A DNA stretch of 64,000 bases, taken from assembly GCA_030407085.1 (NCBI GenBank), contig CM059587.1, positions 103,287,001-103,351,000 of the forward strand, written 5' to 3'. Source of the DNA: Trichopria drosophilae (lineage: Eukaryota; Arthropoda; Insecta; Hymenoptera; Diapriidae). The notes below the pieces were generated by a model. It was not told where the DNA came from, did no database searches, and saw nothing but the letters and a program-made list of their open reading frames with translations. Made by a program: the position numbers and the translations under genes. Within the stretch, counting starts at the first letter, position 1; each line of letters starts with the position of its first letter. This document shows positions 24,701-37,130 of this stretch, piece by piece.

Positions 24701-25290
24701 CGTTATTATTGCGTATTATGAGAGCATAGAGATCGGTCCAGTATTTTATGTAAGAGAGCCTAGAGAGAGAAGTAGAAGAAAGAAAAGAAAAAGAAGAGAT
24801 AGAGGAAAGATTAAGCGACGCACTAGGGTTTTTGAAGAAGCGACGTTGGTATCACTGCGTGGAGAAGGGAACATGCGATTACCACGCGACCGCGAAATTC
24901 ATTCAAGTTGCAATTTGGAATTCGCACCGATCGGTCGGCTAAATAGTCAATGGAGATATACGACGCTTTTCGAAACTCAGTTCGATTTAACAAAGTAGTC
25001 TTACGGAAAATCATGGGCAGTCCGGTGTTTTAATCGTGTGCCGCGAAATTCATTCAAGTCGCGAAGTTGGAAGTCGTTCGTCCTCGGACGATCTCAGAAA
25101 ACCATCATCGGTATACTTCGTTCAAGAAAATATCACACGTGTGCCACGAGAAGACGCCATCCATGACGCCATTTTGTCATCGTGTCTCGAGATGACGACG
25201 CCATTTGAGGAACGAAGATGAGCCGAATCCAATACCAAATTGCCTCCAGACTTTTTCAAGAACGGTCATCGTTTTATGTGACGTATTTAC
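24701..25290. other. GC-richer island with purine tract and internal direct repeat
   Basis: It starts with a 60-bp purine-rich tract (24753-24815, GA and AAG words). This leads into CpG-containing DNA in which the 19-mer CCGCGAAATTCATTCAAGT occurs twice (24890-24908 and 25041-25059). Further on GACGCCAT-type words occur three times (25154-25204). A 61-codon plus-strand frame (25036-25221) and a 63-codon minus-strand frame (24823-25014) have no known motif. It looks like transcribed or regulatory sequence, for instance an untranslated first exon, or an old insertion. Nothing seen proves which. Confidence 0.35.
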
Positions 25291-28200
25291 TTTACGATAA
25301 CTCTCTATGGCTCTCATCGTTTTTTTTTTAAGTAATGTATTTGTTATTTGTTATTGGTTGCAACGAAGAGTAGTATGTACGAATGTTTAAAATTATAAGT
25401 TTAAAATAACCATTGGATTGGATATTATATTTTCAATAATTAAATTTGATAATCATTCTCGTCATCGTACATAATAAATGAATATTAAGAATTTACTTAC
25501 ATTTCGACTTTATTTTATTTTTATTGTCAATGTCTATCATGTAAAACATTTAATATAAGTTTTAATATTTGATGATAAAAAATCTAATATTACAACCTAA
25601 CCCAACACGACCTACATCGAACTTTTCACTCCCTTCTTTATAAACCATAGACAGTTTAGTTATGAAACAATGTACAAAGTAAATTACAAAATCGAAATTT
25701 GTTGTACATTATTAAAACCCATTAAAAAATGAATATTGATTACTTTTAACGTGCTCATTAAACAGTTTTCATTTAATTTCATAAAGTCAAAACACATTAA
25801 AAATAATACATTTTATAGATTACAAATTCGATTCTATGCCCGCGTTAATAGCTTCGTAGATAATTAGTAAAATGGTTTAGGATTCAAACAAATGTAGATA
25901 ACAGTGAACATTGTAGGACTCAAAGAAAAACTTTCAAAATAAAATATTGTACTGCTTAGTAATAAGACATATTTCGTTTTTTTCTCTCCAAGAAAAAAAG
26001 TGGAGGTAAACATTAGTTACCTACAAAATTATGTAGAGTAAATAGATATCTTGTGGCTTAACTAAAATTTTCGAGTAAATAATTTGCAGCTATTACTTGA
26101 AATGTGATTTCTCACTAGGCAAATGCACATTTTGTAAATATGTATTATGTAAATGTAAAGATAGTAAATTTGAATGCTCCTATTTAAATTTAAATTGCCT
26201 TGGGACATTCGAATTCCCTAGACGACTATCGCTGCGATTGATAGGATTGATTAACTTTCCTAGACATTGATTCCCTCCGTTGCATTTGGAGCTTTTAAAA
26301 ATCATTAAAACACTTTTTAGGTCATATATGAAGAATTTATTTATAATATACTTTTAACACGCAGATGGACTTTTACAGTATAGAAGTGGAAATGAAAAGA
26401 AACGTATATTTTTAATTAAAGATGCTTATGGATTTAAATGAAAAATATGTATAATGCAGTTTATACTAAAGCTAGTGACTAAATAAATTAAGGCAACGAG
26501 TCCCATTGCCAAGTTTTACTATAAGACGAAAATTATTATTATGATTATTGGCATTATTGAAGATAGCAAAATTTGTAGATAGTAGCTACTAATAACTAGG
26601 AGAGTGACCATGAAACACAGAACTCAAAATTCGCATCGTTGTAACTTTTACAGAATGTAGACGTCCTAAGAGAAACAGTAAAGTAAAGATATTAATTTGT
26701 ACCGATGAAAGGAATTTAGAAAAACTCGTAAATTTGTATTTTCTCACCAGTTTTGCCTGTTTTCACTTACTATTTCTAACACTGTTTACAGGAATTGTAT
26801 TTTGTTTTGTTTAATATTCAGAATTGTTTGTTCTTTTATTATACCCACGTTATAAAGGTTACACGTTACCATGAATTTTTCTGGCCACCGTTCGTATTTT
26901 CATTTACTTTTTAAAAATTACTTTTTCGAGTCAATAATTTGCATTAAAACAAAAGTCACATTATTGAAAAGATATTCATATCGCTGAATGTAAAATTTGA
27001 TTTTTGGTTAGTTAAGGAATAGTTAAAAGAATAAATAGCTAATGCAGTTTAGTTCACGCGAAGCGACCGTTGATGGTCCCATTTAAACAATTGATATCCT
27101 AGTCAACTTACGACCAATTTTTTTGAATTTTTACAGGAAACTTCTTTAAAAACTAAGGAACAAATATCTCACTGGAAATTTATTCAACTCTAAATATCCC
27201 AACCGAATGTTTGTCTGTGAACCGGTAGCAGTTCCCAACCTACTAATATTTATAAAGAAAAATAATTTAACAACTATTAATTTTCAAATATTTTAAGCCA
27301 TTGTAAAAATAATTGTATCTATGATTCGTTAAAGAAATGACGATTTATGTTTTAAAATGCAAGAAATTCTCTTCACCAGACCTAACTGCTTAGCTACCTG
27401 GCGGTAAAACGTAGTTCTATCAATCAGGAAAATGAAAAAGTGAAAAACAATCATTGTAAACGAATTCGCATTTACTGAAGAATTTAATCAATTTCAATTT
27501 TTATTTCCTTTGATTGTTCCTACAATAAATTCCATTTAGGAACGGCAAGATTGACCGTTAGACATTTTACAAATATTACAAGTTGACTAGTTTAACTTCA
27601 TAGGCTGAAAGAATGCATTAATCAAACATTTAAAAGAATTAATAAAATAGTTAGTAAATTTAATCGCACATATTCAAGTGTACTAATAATATGGACTAAA
27701 AGAATATGGCAATCAAATATTCAACAGATGTACCATAATATTTTGTAAATTTCTATGCGAAGAAACGAATATATGTTATTCAAATATTGGAAGGAAATGG
27801 TCACTTTTTATTTTTTATTACTATTTTTTATAAACATTTAATATTAGTATATATACACTAATTCAGATTTAGAAAGTAAAAGAGTTGTCTTGAAAATAAT
27901 CCGAATCTATCTATTTAATAATATTTCAACGATTCCAGACTATATTACAGCATATTGTTAAAAATATTATACTGACTGGCGGCTAAATCAGTAACCGTTT
28001 ATTTCTTGCACCGTTTCATTTATCTTAAATTTGTTAATATGGCAGCAGAAGGGCTGCAGTAGATTGAGCAAGTAAGAAAAATGGTCCCAAGTTTGGTGAA
28101 ATATAAACGATACGACCCTACAGTCTTGATCCAATGGTCGGTTTATCCGCTTTAAGTAAACAGATAGATACAAAATGATATATAATCTTGATAGCTCTTC

Positions 28201-28990
28201 GTACAGTTTGCCAGATATTCTAAGATAAATTCAAACAATGGTTTCGCTTCGATGGTTTTTGACCGTCAAAAGGGATGATTAATATTTGCGTAAGAATAGA
28301 TATTCTTATATTGAAGTATTTGTACATGAAATACAAGATGGTCATTTATAATTTCTCAAAACGATTTTGAAAAATATAAATCGAGGATATATTTATCAAA
28401 ATTCGGTATCAATTTTGAAAAGGTAAAACTTTTGAAATAATCGTTTTAAAGTTTGTTAAGATAGTTATTTCATAGGATATCATAAGTTGGGAAAAAAATT
28501 GGTTTAAGAAAAAGATTCTGCACAACTTCAACGAATGAATTTTGACAAATCCTAAATATTAAAAGTGTAAAATCAAAAATTATTTTCTTTTAATAAATAG
28601 AGATATTTTACGTTAGCTTTAGAAATTACAAAAGTCGATGGGTGAACTTGTAAAGAAGCTTCTCCTCGAAAGAATAAGCCTTCATTCGTTTAAATCCATA
28701 AATAATTAAGATTCATAAAAAAAAAATAGGAAATAGTAGAAAAATTGGTTTTCTTTTGTTTCTATATCGAATATTTTATAGGTTGTTGCGTACAAGTTTT
28801 TTTTTAACTTTTTGACAAGGAAATAAGAACAAAATTTAAATCATTAACAAAAGTAGTTTAACAGCTTGATTTTGCACATTTAGATGAAATCAATATTTTC
28901 ATGGTCTTTATGTGTTCTTTGAATTCAATTTCGATATTCATTTTACAAATATAATTAATTTAAATAATTTATTTCATTAATGAATTTATC
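25291..28990. other. AT-rich spacer
   Basis: About 3.7 kb of AT-rich DNA with no supported gene, RNA gene or repeat. Confidence 0.6.
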
Positions 28991-29009
28991 AATATTTATC
29001 GACTTCAAA

Positions 29010-29479
29010 TTTTGTACATATGGGTTTTCCGGGTTACTTCGAAACTGTGATTCGAAAATTCAAAATGACGGATTCAACATGACGGACGATAAAATAACTG
29101 GTTTATGACGAAGTATGATCACGAGGATGTTTTGAAATCATCGACTATAAATTTGTGTTTCGTATTGTTAAAAAATATTTTTAAAATACCTTCTGCCAGC
29201 GATATATAATATTAAAAAAATATTTAAAAAAATGTAATGCCGTATCTTTAAAGTACAAAATTAATTCCGGATTCCATTTTGAAGATTGCCATTGCCACTT
29301 GCAATATTATGATTCGGAAAACGATAAAAAAAATTAAGCCAAGTGAACATCATCTGAAACGACAAGTTTTGAGCCATAAGAAATTTTTTATCACTAATTT
29401 TTTTCTTCGCGATTTAAAATTAAAAAGTACTGTCAAACTTCAATGACAAATTTTGTACGTTGGGGCGTTAAAGGGTTAA
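29010..29479 (-). mobile_element. Eroded piggyBac-type non-autonomous element with TTAA end
   Basis: Positions 29020-29110 carry a degenerate 120-bp-family unit (GTGATTCGAAAATTCAAAATG followed by ACGGATTCAACATG). The right edge reads TTAAAGGG then TTAA (29476-29479); on the minus strand this is TTAACCCTTTAACGCCCC. A TTAA target followed by CCCTTT is the piggyBac signature. The left end was not found. The pairing of satellite core with a TTAA/CCCTTT end repeats the design of the complete element at 56-60 kb. Confidence 0.5.
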
Positions 29480-30157
29480 ATTATCCAGTCGATTTCATAG
29501 AGACATCATTTTTATTACAACATCGACAATATATTTTCCAGTAATTCATAAAATGTGTGGAGAAAACCTTGTTTATTTATTATTTAAAATTATGAAAATG
29601 TATTGGCATTTTGCAATTTTCTATTCAAAATGATAACATCGTCAATATTATCGTCGTTATGTAAATTCTGACGTTACCAGTGTTAATAATTAAAGTCACG
29701 AATTAACTTTCTATTTTCAATATTTCAAACGATTTTAATGATATTTTTCATACATATTTAATATTAAGCCGATATTTTATTTTAGAATGCTCTTGTCTCG
29801 ACAAGAAAGTCCGTATCGCAATATATTCTCACCACAGGAATTCGCAATTTTTCCTCCTTTCATAATTAAACTCATTGTATTGATTAGTCTCGTACTTTAT
29901 AACTAAATTAAACTTCATTAGCAATTTCGTTCGTAATTGAACTAATTAAAAAAAGGAAAGACTGATTTCGATTTAGGTCAGTGTTGTCTATCGGCATTAA
30001 TATAAAGATACGTCCTAATTTCGATGTTTACATGTCCAAAGTATTTGAAACTTTTATTATTTTTATGCATAATACTAATTTTAACAATCTTAGTATTTGG
30101 GTAACTGAATAATTTAACTGTTTAAATTCTGTTGCTTTTTGTAAAATTGAGGTTAAA
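29480..30157. other. AT-rich spacer
   Basis: No supported feature. Part of it may be eroded 3' sequence of the Penelope-like relic next to it. Confidence 0.4.
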
Positions 30158-30289
30158 TGCATTTTTCCTCATGTCCTTTAATATTTTGAATGTGCTCATA
30201 AATTTTTTTTTAAGTAATTTACGTATTTCGCTAATATAAACACCATTACAATATTCGCATTTAATTTCATAAATTATATTAATTTTATC
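30158..30289 (-). pseudogene. Penelope-like GIY-YIG endonuclease fragment
   Basis: The minus strand reads, in one open stretch, IIYEIKCEYCNGVYISEIRK and then LLKKKFMSTFK. This matches the N-terminal half of the GIY-YIG endonuclease of Penelope-like elements: a Y-x-I-x-C-x-x-C zinc knuckle, then V-Y-I-G-x-T-x-R-x-L and a basic helix. The glycine of the YIG half has become serine (YIS). The threonine before the arginine is isoleucine, so the nuclease would be inactive. The frame breaks on both sides. The reverse transcriptase relic at 7.6 kb is on the other strand and 22 kb away, so these are two separate dead copies. Confidence 0.65.
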
Positions 30290-30404
30290 CATTATTTCTT
30301 ACAATTTAACACATGATTTGACTACTCAAAACGAAAAATGTTCATTGACCGTTTTGAACTATTACAGACCATTTTATTCATTTTTTTCACTTAAATCGTT
30401 TCGT

Positions 30405-30800
30405 CCCAAAACGTCAGAGTTTGTCACTGGTTTTCACCCTGCGTATGTTTGAATGTCCTTAAGATATTACTATGAAATAGGTTTCTTATAGTTTCCGAGT
30501 ATGCTTTTTTCAAATCTGATGTCCATTTTTTATATCACTTTACATTTTTTAAATATGGTTACTTAAATGGAAAAAAACGTGGAATAACGCGAGTAGATTT
30601 CAGTAAACTTTGTTGCGAAGAATTTTTGTTCGTTTAGGTATCTTTATTTAAAAAATGGAAGATGGTATTGAAAAACAGACATCAGATTTGAAAAGAGCAT
30701 ACTCAGAAACTATAGGAAACCTGCATTTCATAACAATATCTCAAAGATATCCATAAACTTACGGTGGATGAAAACCAGCGATAAATCTTGTAGTTTTTGG
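30405..30800. repeat. Fold-back repeat, about 165-bp arms
   Basis: Left arm 30405-30570 and right arm 30630-30800 are inverted copies. Shared blocks are CTGGTTTTCA, GATATT with TATGAAAT, TATAGTTTC, GAGTATGC and TTTTCAAATCTGATGTC. A loop of about 60 bp separates the arms. The size, the closely spaced arms and the lack of coding capacity fit a hairpin MITE. No target-site duplication was identified. Confidence 0.7.
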
Positions 30801-31250
30801 ATGAGTCGAGTTAATTACGGAAGCACAAAAAATGTTGTCGTAAAAATAAATAAATGAATAATATGATTATATAATTTTTGTTTTGAAGAAACATATGTAA
30901 AATTTTTAAAGGAGTGTTTCTTGAGTCACAATTAGAACTGTATTCAACTGTATCACAATTATAACATAATTGTATAATATTATCAATAAATATTAAAAAA
31001 TCTATTACACGATGGGAAGTGAATATTGTAGTAATTTTCTTTGTCTTTTAAGTATAGCTAGTCGAAACATATTTTTATCTGTTTGCAACATTGACAAGTC
31101 ATTTAGGTCATATAAAAAATGATGATATTTCTTCGTTACTTAGCCATGAACAAAATAGAAATGAAGCTATTTATTGAAAGTTAGATGTGGATAAATTTAA
31201 TAACACAGCAGCAAGAATATCGACAGAATTCATCATATTTTCACACTCAA
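30801..31250. other. AT-rich spacer
   Basis: Nothing recognised between the fold-back repeat and the ribozyme-like motif. Confidence 0.5.
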
Positions 31251-31254
31251 AGCG

Positions 31255-31320
31255 TGTTGAGACTTCTGAAGAAGCGATATAAGGGCGAACTGAGAAAATA
31301 AACCGAAGCGCGTCTCATAA
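31255..31320 (+). other. Degenerate hammerhead-like motif, possible Penelope-like 3' relic
   Basis: GACTTCTGAAGAAGCGATA (from 31261), followed by GGGCGAAC (31283-31290) and CCGAAGCGCGTCTC (31303-31316), resembles the CUGAUGA...GAAAC core that Penelope-like elements carry in their terminal repeats. The CTGATGA box has become CTGAAGA and the GAAAC box is altered, so no ribozyme activity is expected. The call rests on pattern resemblance and on Penelope-like fragments elsewhere in the window. Confidence 0.25.
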
Positions 31321-31329
31321 AATGGATCA

Positions 31330-33419
31330 AAATCTACTTATTGGTTGCGACCACTGATACTCAACCTAGAAGATACCGGATCAAAAAGCCGAGCATCTCC
31401 AATGTCGTACTCTCATATTCTGTTTATTTTCTTACATTGTTGTGTACGTTTCGACATTTTTCTATAATAGATGAAAATATCGATATACAAATGCACATCA
31501 CATAGGTATTCTATAAATCGTTTCTTTTATTTCATAAAATGCAGTTCAAATATTGCTTTAGTTGCAGAGATCATTTTCAATATATTGTGCTTCTATGGAT
31601 TATTTTTGTTTATAAGAAACTTTAAGACCATAATTTAAGATCCATAGGATAGTCTTCATATAAAATAATATAGGGCAATAACTTGTTTCTTGTAAACGTC
31701 CTATTTTAAGTCTTTGGACACTTCAAAAATGTTTATTTGGAACAAATGTCTTAAAATATCTGTTTTTTTAAAGTTAATTTCCATTAATCGATTTTAAATG
31801 AGTCATTCCATATCAAAAATATTAAAGTTGTGGTCTCGCACTCCGTGTATAGAATTTACCTCTCATAGCTGAGGCGTAAAACACTTATTTTGCGCCCATG
31901 GCACGAAAACTACTATTATGATAGCTAACAACATCCTAAATGTGAGATGAAAGTGCGTCAAATTAAGACTTTACTGTAGTGTGAGGAAACATTTTTCTTA
32001 TTCCGAAGCTGGCACCCATAAGGAAAATTTTAGAGACGCCACAAAGAAAAAATAGAACAAAGGCCTACATTATGGTTTCATGTTCGACAAAACAGTTTTA
32101 GTGTTCCCACTTTAAAAAATATGTGTTTTTAAGAATATTTTACAGATATACCAGTCACCCACCATTAACTTCATGAAAGAATTAGCAATCACATAAAAAA
32201 ACAATTATACAAATTCAGATACAAGTCTCATCATGTGCTTTCGCTGCATTAAGTATGTAAACAATATTAATTGAAATTGTAGATGTTGGATCTATCATTT
32301 AATGAAATATAAAATTTATCAATACCAAGCACCGTTAAGATTCTGATTTTTGCAGGGAATGCAAAATCACAATTGAAACTGTCTTGCCACAAGATGGTGT
32401 TACACCACCTTTCACTTAAAGTCCTTTCTCGTAAAAGAAATGGCAAATCAAATTATTATAACACTCACTTTAAAAACCAACCATTTAAAATACAGTTTCT
32501 CTTGTGTGTAAATAATTTTTTTGGTTCGTATCTAGTAATCCAAAAAATATTATTAAAACTTCTGGCCTACATTTAGCGAAAACATGTATGTCCAAATTGA
32601 AAATATATATATTTCTTTTTACTGAATATTAGGCCTGGAAATTAGGTTAACATATTGACTTTTAATTGGGTAAATCGTTACTTCATTCAACACATTGGAC
32701 ATGTGAACTTTGATAGATTTCTCGAGCTGGTGTTGCGATTTTGATTTTCATCCGTGATCGAACGTAATCGGGAAGCGTCACGAGTCCTGCATAGTTATGT
32801 TTGATTGTAAAACTGAAGTGCCAGAGTCAGCATAAGCCACAAAAGATTTATGATCGCACAAAACCTCACGCTGGGTGAATGTACGTGATATGAGAGAATT
32901 CTAAAAAATCGACAACGTGACGTAAATTTTGGTTCATTACAACAGCTACGTTTTGCAAACGTAATAATCAAATTTTTCCAGCAATACTAATACATTCTCC
33001 CATATCTCTCATGTAATGCTGATTCTAGATGAATGAGCGAGAATTGATTTCAAATAAAAATTAGTCAACGAAAATTTGTTTTTGAATTTATGACATTTTG
33101 TTATAGAATACATTTGAACTATACTCACTTGATGATTTTTATAAAAAATCTGAAGTTTCGGGATATAATTAATTTATAATATCGTGGTGCAATAAAATAT
33201 TATTGACCATTACGACGCAGGGAGTCACGATTGTTTATTATTTATTTAGTATCATCAGTACATTTGACTTTATGAACACATTTATCGATATTTCAATAAT
33301 TTTCCACCATTTTGAATTTTGAAAATCTGACCTAAGCATCGCGATCAACGACCGAAATAAACCCTATGCTTTATCTCCTTTCTCATTGCGATATTAGTAA
33401 ATTTTTACTAATTCGAACG
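31330..33419. other. AT-rich spacer
   Basis: No gene is supported. A block at 31872-31901 (AGGCGTAAAA...ACTTATTTTGCGCCCATGG) resembles 2421-2450 and marks an old dispersed repeat. A modestly GC-richer patch lies at 32690-32900. Confidence 0.45.
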
Positions 33420-33516
33420 CTGGTAGAAATTTGTGCAGTTTCCCTATGCTTCTAACATGGGAAATAACGAGACTAGACAGAAACTAACCAACAAAACTGG
33501 ACGCAATTTCTACCAG
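33420..33516. repeat. 97-bp element with inverted CTGGTAGAAATT ends
   Basis: CTGGTAGAAATT (33420-33431) is perfectly repeated in inverted form at 33505-33516. Similarity continues inward (GCAGTTT against the complement of AAAACTGGACGC). The size fits a very small MITE or a deletion derivative. No target-site duplication is clear. Confidence 0.5.
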
Positions 33517-36500
33517 GCAAGTCTTACTTATTAACACTTAAATTAAATACTGCGGTTAACTTTAATTTCTGATTAATTAACTGACTTCTCAGGAGACGTA
33601 AGGGTTATGACATAAAATACAAAGTACATTACGGATATTAAACATGATACCTTATTCATTGACAATGTCGATGCATAATTCATATTTCATCAGCGATCTA
33701 CTAAGGCTCCCGACTTGTTCACTTCACTAAATTGATTCATTTCCATTTTTATCTATGCATGTTATCAAGATTCTCTACAATGATAAAACGTAAGAATGTA
33801 CTGCATAATAAATATACACCACTTTGTGTTATGTAATAACCCGCCTATTAAAAATATTTGATTCGTGGAGTTTTTATCGAAAATTGATAAGCGAGATGAA
33901 TTACGTAACGTACAAGTACACACATCAATTAAATGTGGTCATATAATGTATTATTAAATTAATAGTGATTACCCAATGCAACATCCCTTTGGTAAAATAT
34001 ACGTTCATTTTACCTTGGTAAATATAGATACAACAAAAGTTACGTGCATAACGGCGGAATAATTTAAGTTATTAAGTTCGCCACTTGGTGTATGTTCCAG
34101 AGGCTCTCGTATGGGATGCAGTATTAATGTAATCAAAAACAAATTTATTGACATTTGTTTATAATTACATTAATGCTATTATGCTTGCGTATACAATTGA
34201 CCGTTTGAAGTAACGAATATCGAAAATTAATTAGATTTTTGTTTTTGAGAGGAAAAGAGCTTTGTGTGAATGAAGCTGGATGAAATCGTTTATGATTTTA
34301 CATTCATCGCGTTAAGTACTTTTGAATTCAATGCTCGAATAAATTACCTTTATTGGCATACCCAGTAATCGATAAAAATATTTCGCTGACGACAAAACAA
34401 CGGTATTTTTATTTGTAATTTTCTAACCTCCTAAAAAATATTTGGTACATTTTATTATTACTAATAAAATATCTTCCATCTTTATTGTGTATAGATAATT
34501 TGATTTAGTTCTTATGCAATCAGCTGAATTCTTCACATCATGAGAAATGTGTTTGAGGTAGATTGTAATTTTCAAAAAAAGTATTACGTTATTTATTTGA
34601 TTTATTTGTACATTTATAAACCGTACGATTGTTTTAAGACCAGAAAGAATAAAATCTGCGAAGGAAATTTTAAATAAACTAAATTTTTTATTTTTTTGCA
34701 GGTTATTGTATGCAGTTTTATTAAATTAACACCTGCGGACTTCAGTTGCCTTTTAATCCTTCCATTAATATCTTCGACTATTTTTTTTATGATAAATAAA
34801 ATTAATAATTACTTTAAGTCCCTGTAAAAGCTACAAAATAGCTGTTAGAATTGCTGTTTAGTAAATTGATGCTAAAACAAATCAAAGTACTCAGGATTCT
34901 TAAAAGAAATAAAAAACGATTGGTTTATTTTTAATAGATACTATTTTAAAGTTCAAGTACAAATTATAATAACAGATTATCGACGAAAATGTATGCATGA
35001 GGAGAGTCAAAATTGAATGACTATTTGCTAAAAATTAACTTTAAATGATCGTATCTTCAAAATCGTGCAAGACGAACCAATCTTCTTTTCATTCTACTGA
35101 GATTTTTAAGTGGTTTGATTGCTTTTGCATCATTTTATTCCGAAACAGCTCACAGTTGATAAATCTTGGAATGATTGATGATAAACGATTATGTTTACAT
35201 CTATATTCGAATTTTGTAGATTTTTAAAGTAATTATCAGATTTTTTTTGCAAAAAAATCGAAAAATTGAGTTGTTTTTAAATTTCCTCTGCAGATTTTTT
35301 CTTTGGTTTTAAAATATCGTGTAGCATAACTAAAAAAAATATCAGAAAAAAATTTATATATATCTATGTATTATTACAAAATACTGCATATGTTGTTATT
35401 TAAAAAAAAAAAGTTGTCTTATAAAACTTTGAGTCGTAAACATGAAACATGAAACATAAAACTACATTAGTAATACGTGTTGAATTTGCTGTTTAAAAAC
35501 TGACGAAAACATATTTATAATATTCAGTTTTCAGGTGTATACACGGAAATTAAATAAGCTCTTCGAAAAGCTTCACATTCGTTCCACTGTGAAATAGTTT
35601 CGAATAGTTTAGTTATATATATAATTTAAGAGAACTACATAATTATTATCAGGATACAACCCAATTAGACAAAGTAACATTAGAAAATGTTAATCTTTTC
35701 TATGATGACAAGTCTTTTTTTCAAAATTATTATGAATTGCGTGAAATACTCTGGGATAATGTATATTTCAGAGTTTATTACAGGTTCAGCGTTAAGTTAA
35801 ATATTTACTGCTGGACCATTTAAGTACTAAACACGTAAAAGGAGAATTATATAAAGGCAGATTCAAGGCTAGAAGTATTTGCAACATGTAAGGTCAAAAA
35901 AAATAATAAATGCAAGAAATTATGAAAAAATGAGTTACGGATTAAATACGTGAAAAATCTTACTAGTACAAAGTTTAGTACTTAGTACGTTATGTTTTTC
36001 GACAGTTTTTTTCAAGATGACTGCCAAGATTTTGCCGAGCATCACTTTTTATTATTTTCCGAAGGTTTACCAAAATATAATTTAAAATATAAATACTTAT
36101 ATCTATATATATATTTTTTGACCGATAAAAATATCTTTTCTTCACACCGGGAAGAAAGATGCCGCTTATCGTCCCGGCCATAAAGAAAAATCATATACTA
36201 CTCTCGGGAAGTAAAAAAGAATGTCTCAGACTGCGTGTAATTTTTCACCTAGGCGTAGCCGAGGATGAGAAACAATGCAATCTCTAATAATCTAATAATG
36301 AATAAAGTAAACATGCTTTATTTTACCTCCCTCGTTGAGTAATGTACTAATTTTTTCAATCATTATCGAGCAGTCTTAGACTATGTAACTAAAAATTTCA
36401 CTACCCAAAATATAACTAAAACATACAAATTAATCATATTAAATTATTTTAAAATGGCAAAATTTTATATAAAAAATTTTATTTCGCGAAACGCATTCAG

Positions 36501-36690
36501 CTCGGCCCGTAACCCCCACATTCGTAGATAAAACTTTTATGCACTGGTGTTGAAGACTACTGTTATTATATATCAGTTACTATATCGGGTAATAAGCCCG
36601 CCAAATTTGGTTGGTTAATGATTCTCAAAAATCTGCATTAAAAATATTCCAATCGTGTACTTAGTTTTTAATTTTTTTTTTGATCGATCG
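33517..36690. other. AT-rich spacer with a short hairpin
   Basis: Mostly featureless. At 34123-34144 and 34153-34174 two 22-nt arms pair with about two mismatches around an 8-nt loop. The stem can be extended imperfectly outward. At 36225-36260 there is a short CCTAGGCG/CCGAGG inverted motif. No gene is supported. Confidence 0.5.
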
Positions 36691-37130
36691 GAAAAATGAA
36701 TTGTCAATATGCGCTGGAAGGTAAAATCGAAATGTTCCATTGAAGTACCTCGCTAATGAAACATAAAGAAAGACACGAAACTGACGGCAACATGAAGGAA
36801 TAGTTCATACAGAACAGACAGGGGCTGTAATGAAAAGAGTACTTCACCCCGGAAACGAGAGTTTTCCGTCGCTCTTCTCTCAAACGCGCATAATTGCGCG
36901 AGTGATTTCGTTACACTGAATTATTCATGCGATGGTTTCAGTGCTTGGCTCTTGTAGTTTTTATAGAATATTTTCAGTATTTTGCTTACATATAGCCATG
37001 AACATTGCGAAAAGCGACTATTACTGAAATGCACATAAATTACGCGCTATTTGAAAGTGACCAGAAGAGAATATAGTGCTCTGGGCTCTTCCCATTGTAA
37101 CTGCCGCAATTTCCCGTCAATTTTATGTTT
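36691..37130. other. GC-richer island
   Basis: Raised GC with CpG words (CCCCGGAAACG, AAACGCGCATAATTGCGCG). No motif-bearing frame was seen. It may be a conserved non-coding island. Confidence 0.3.

Noticed and set aside
35990..36183. Pair of 63-codon frames on opposite strands over the same DNA
   Set aside because: Complementary open frames in low-stop sequence; no motif in either.
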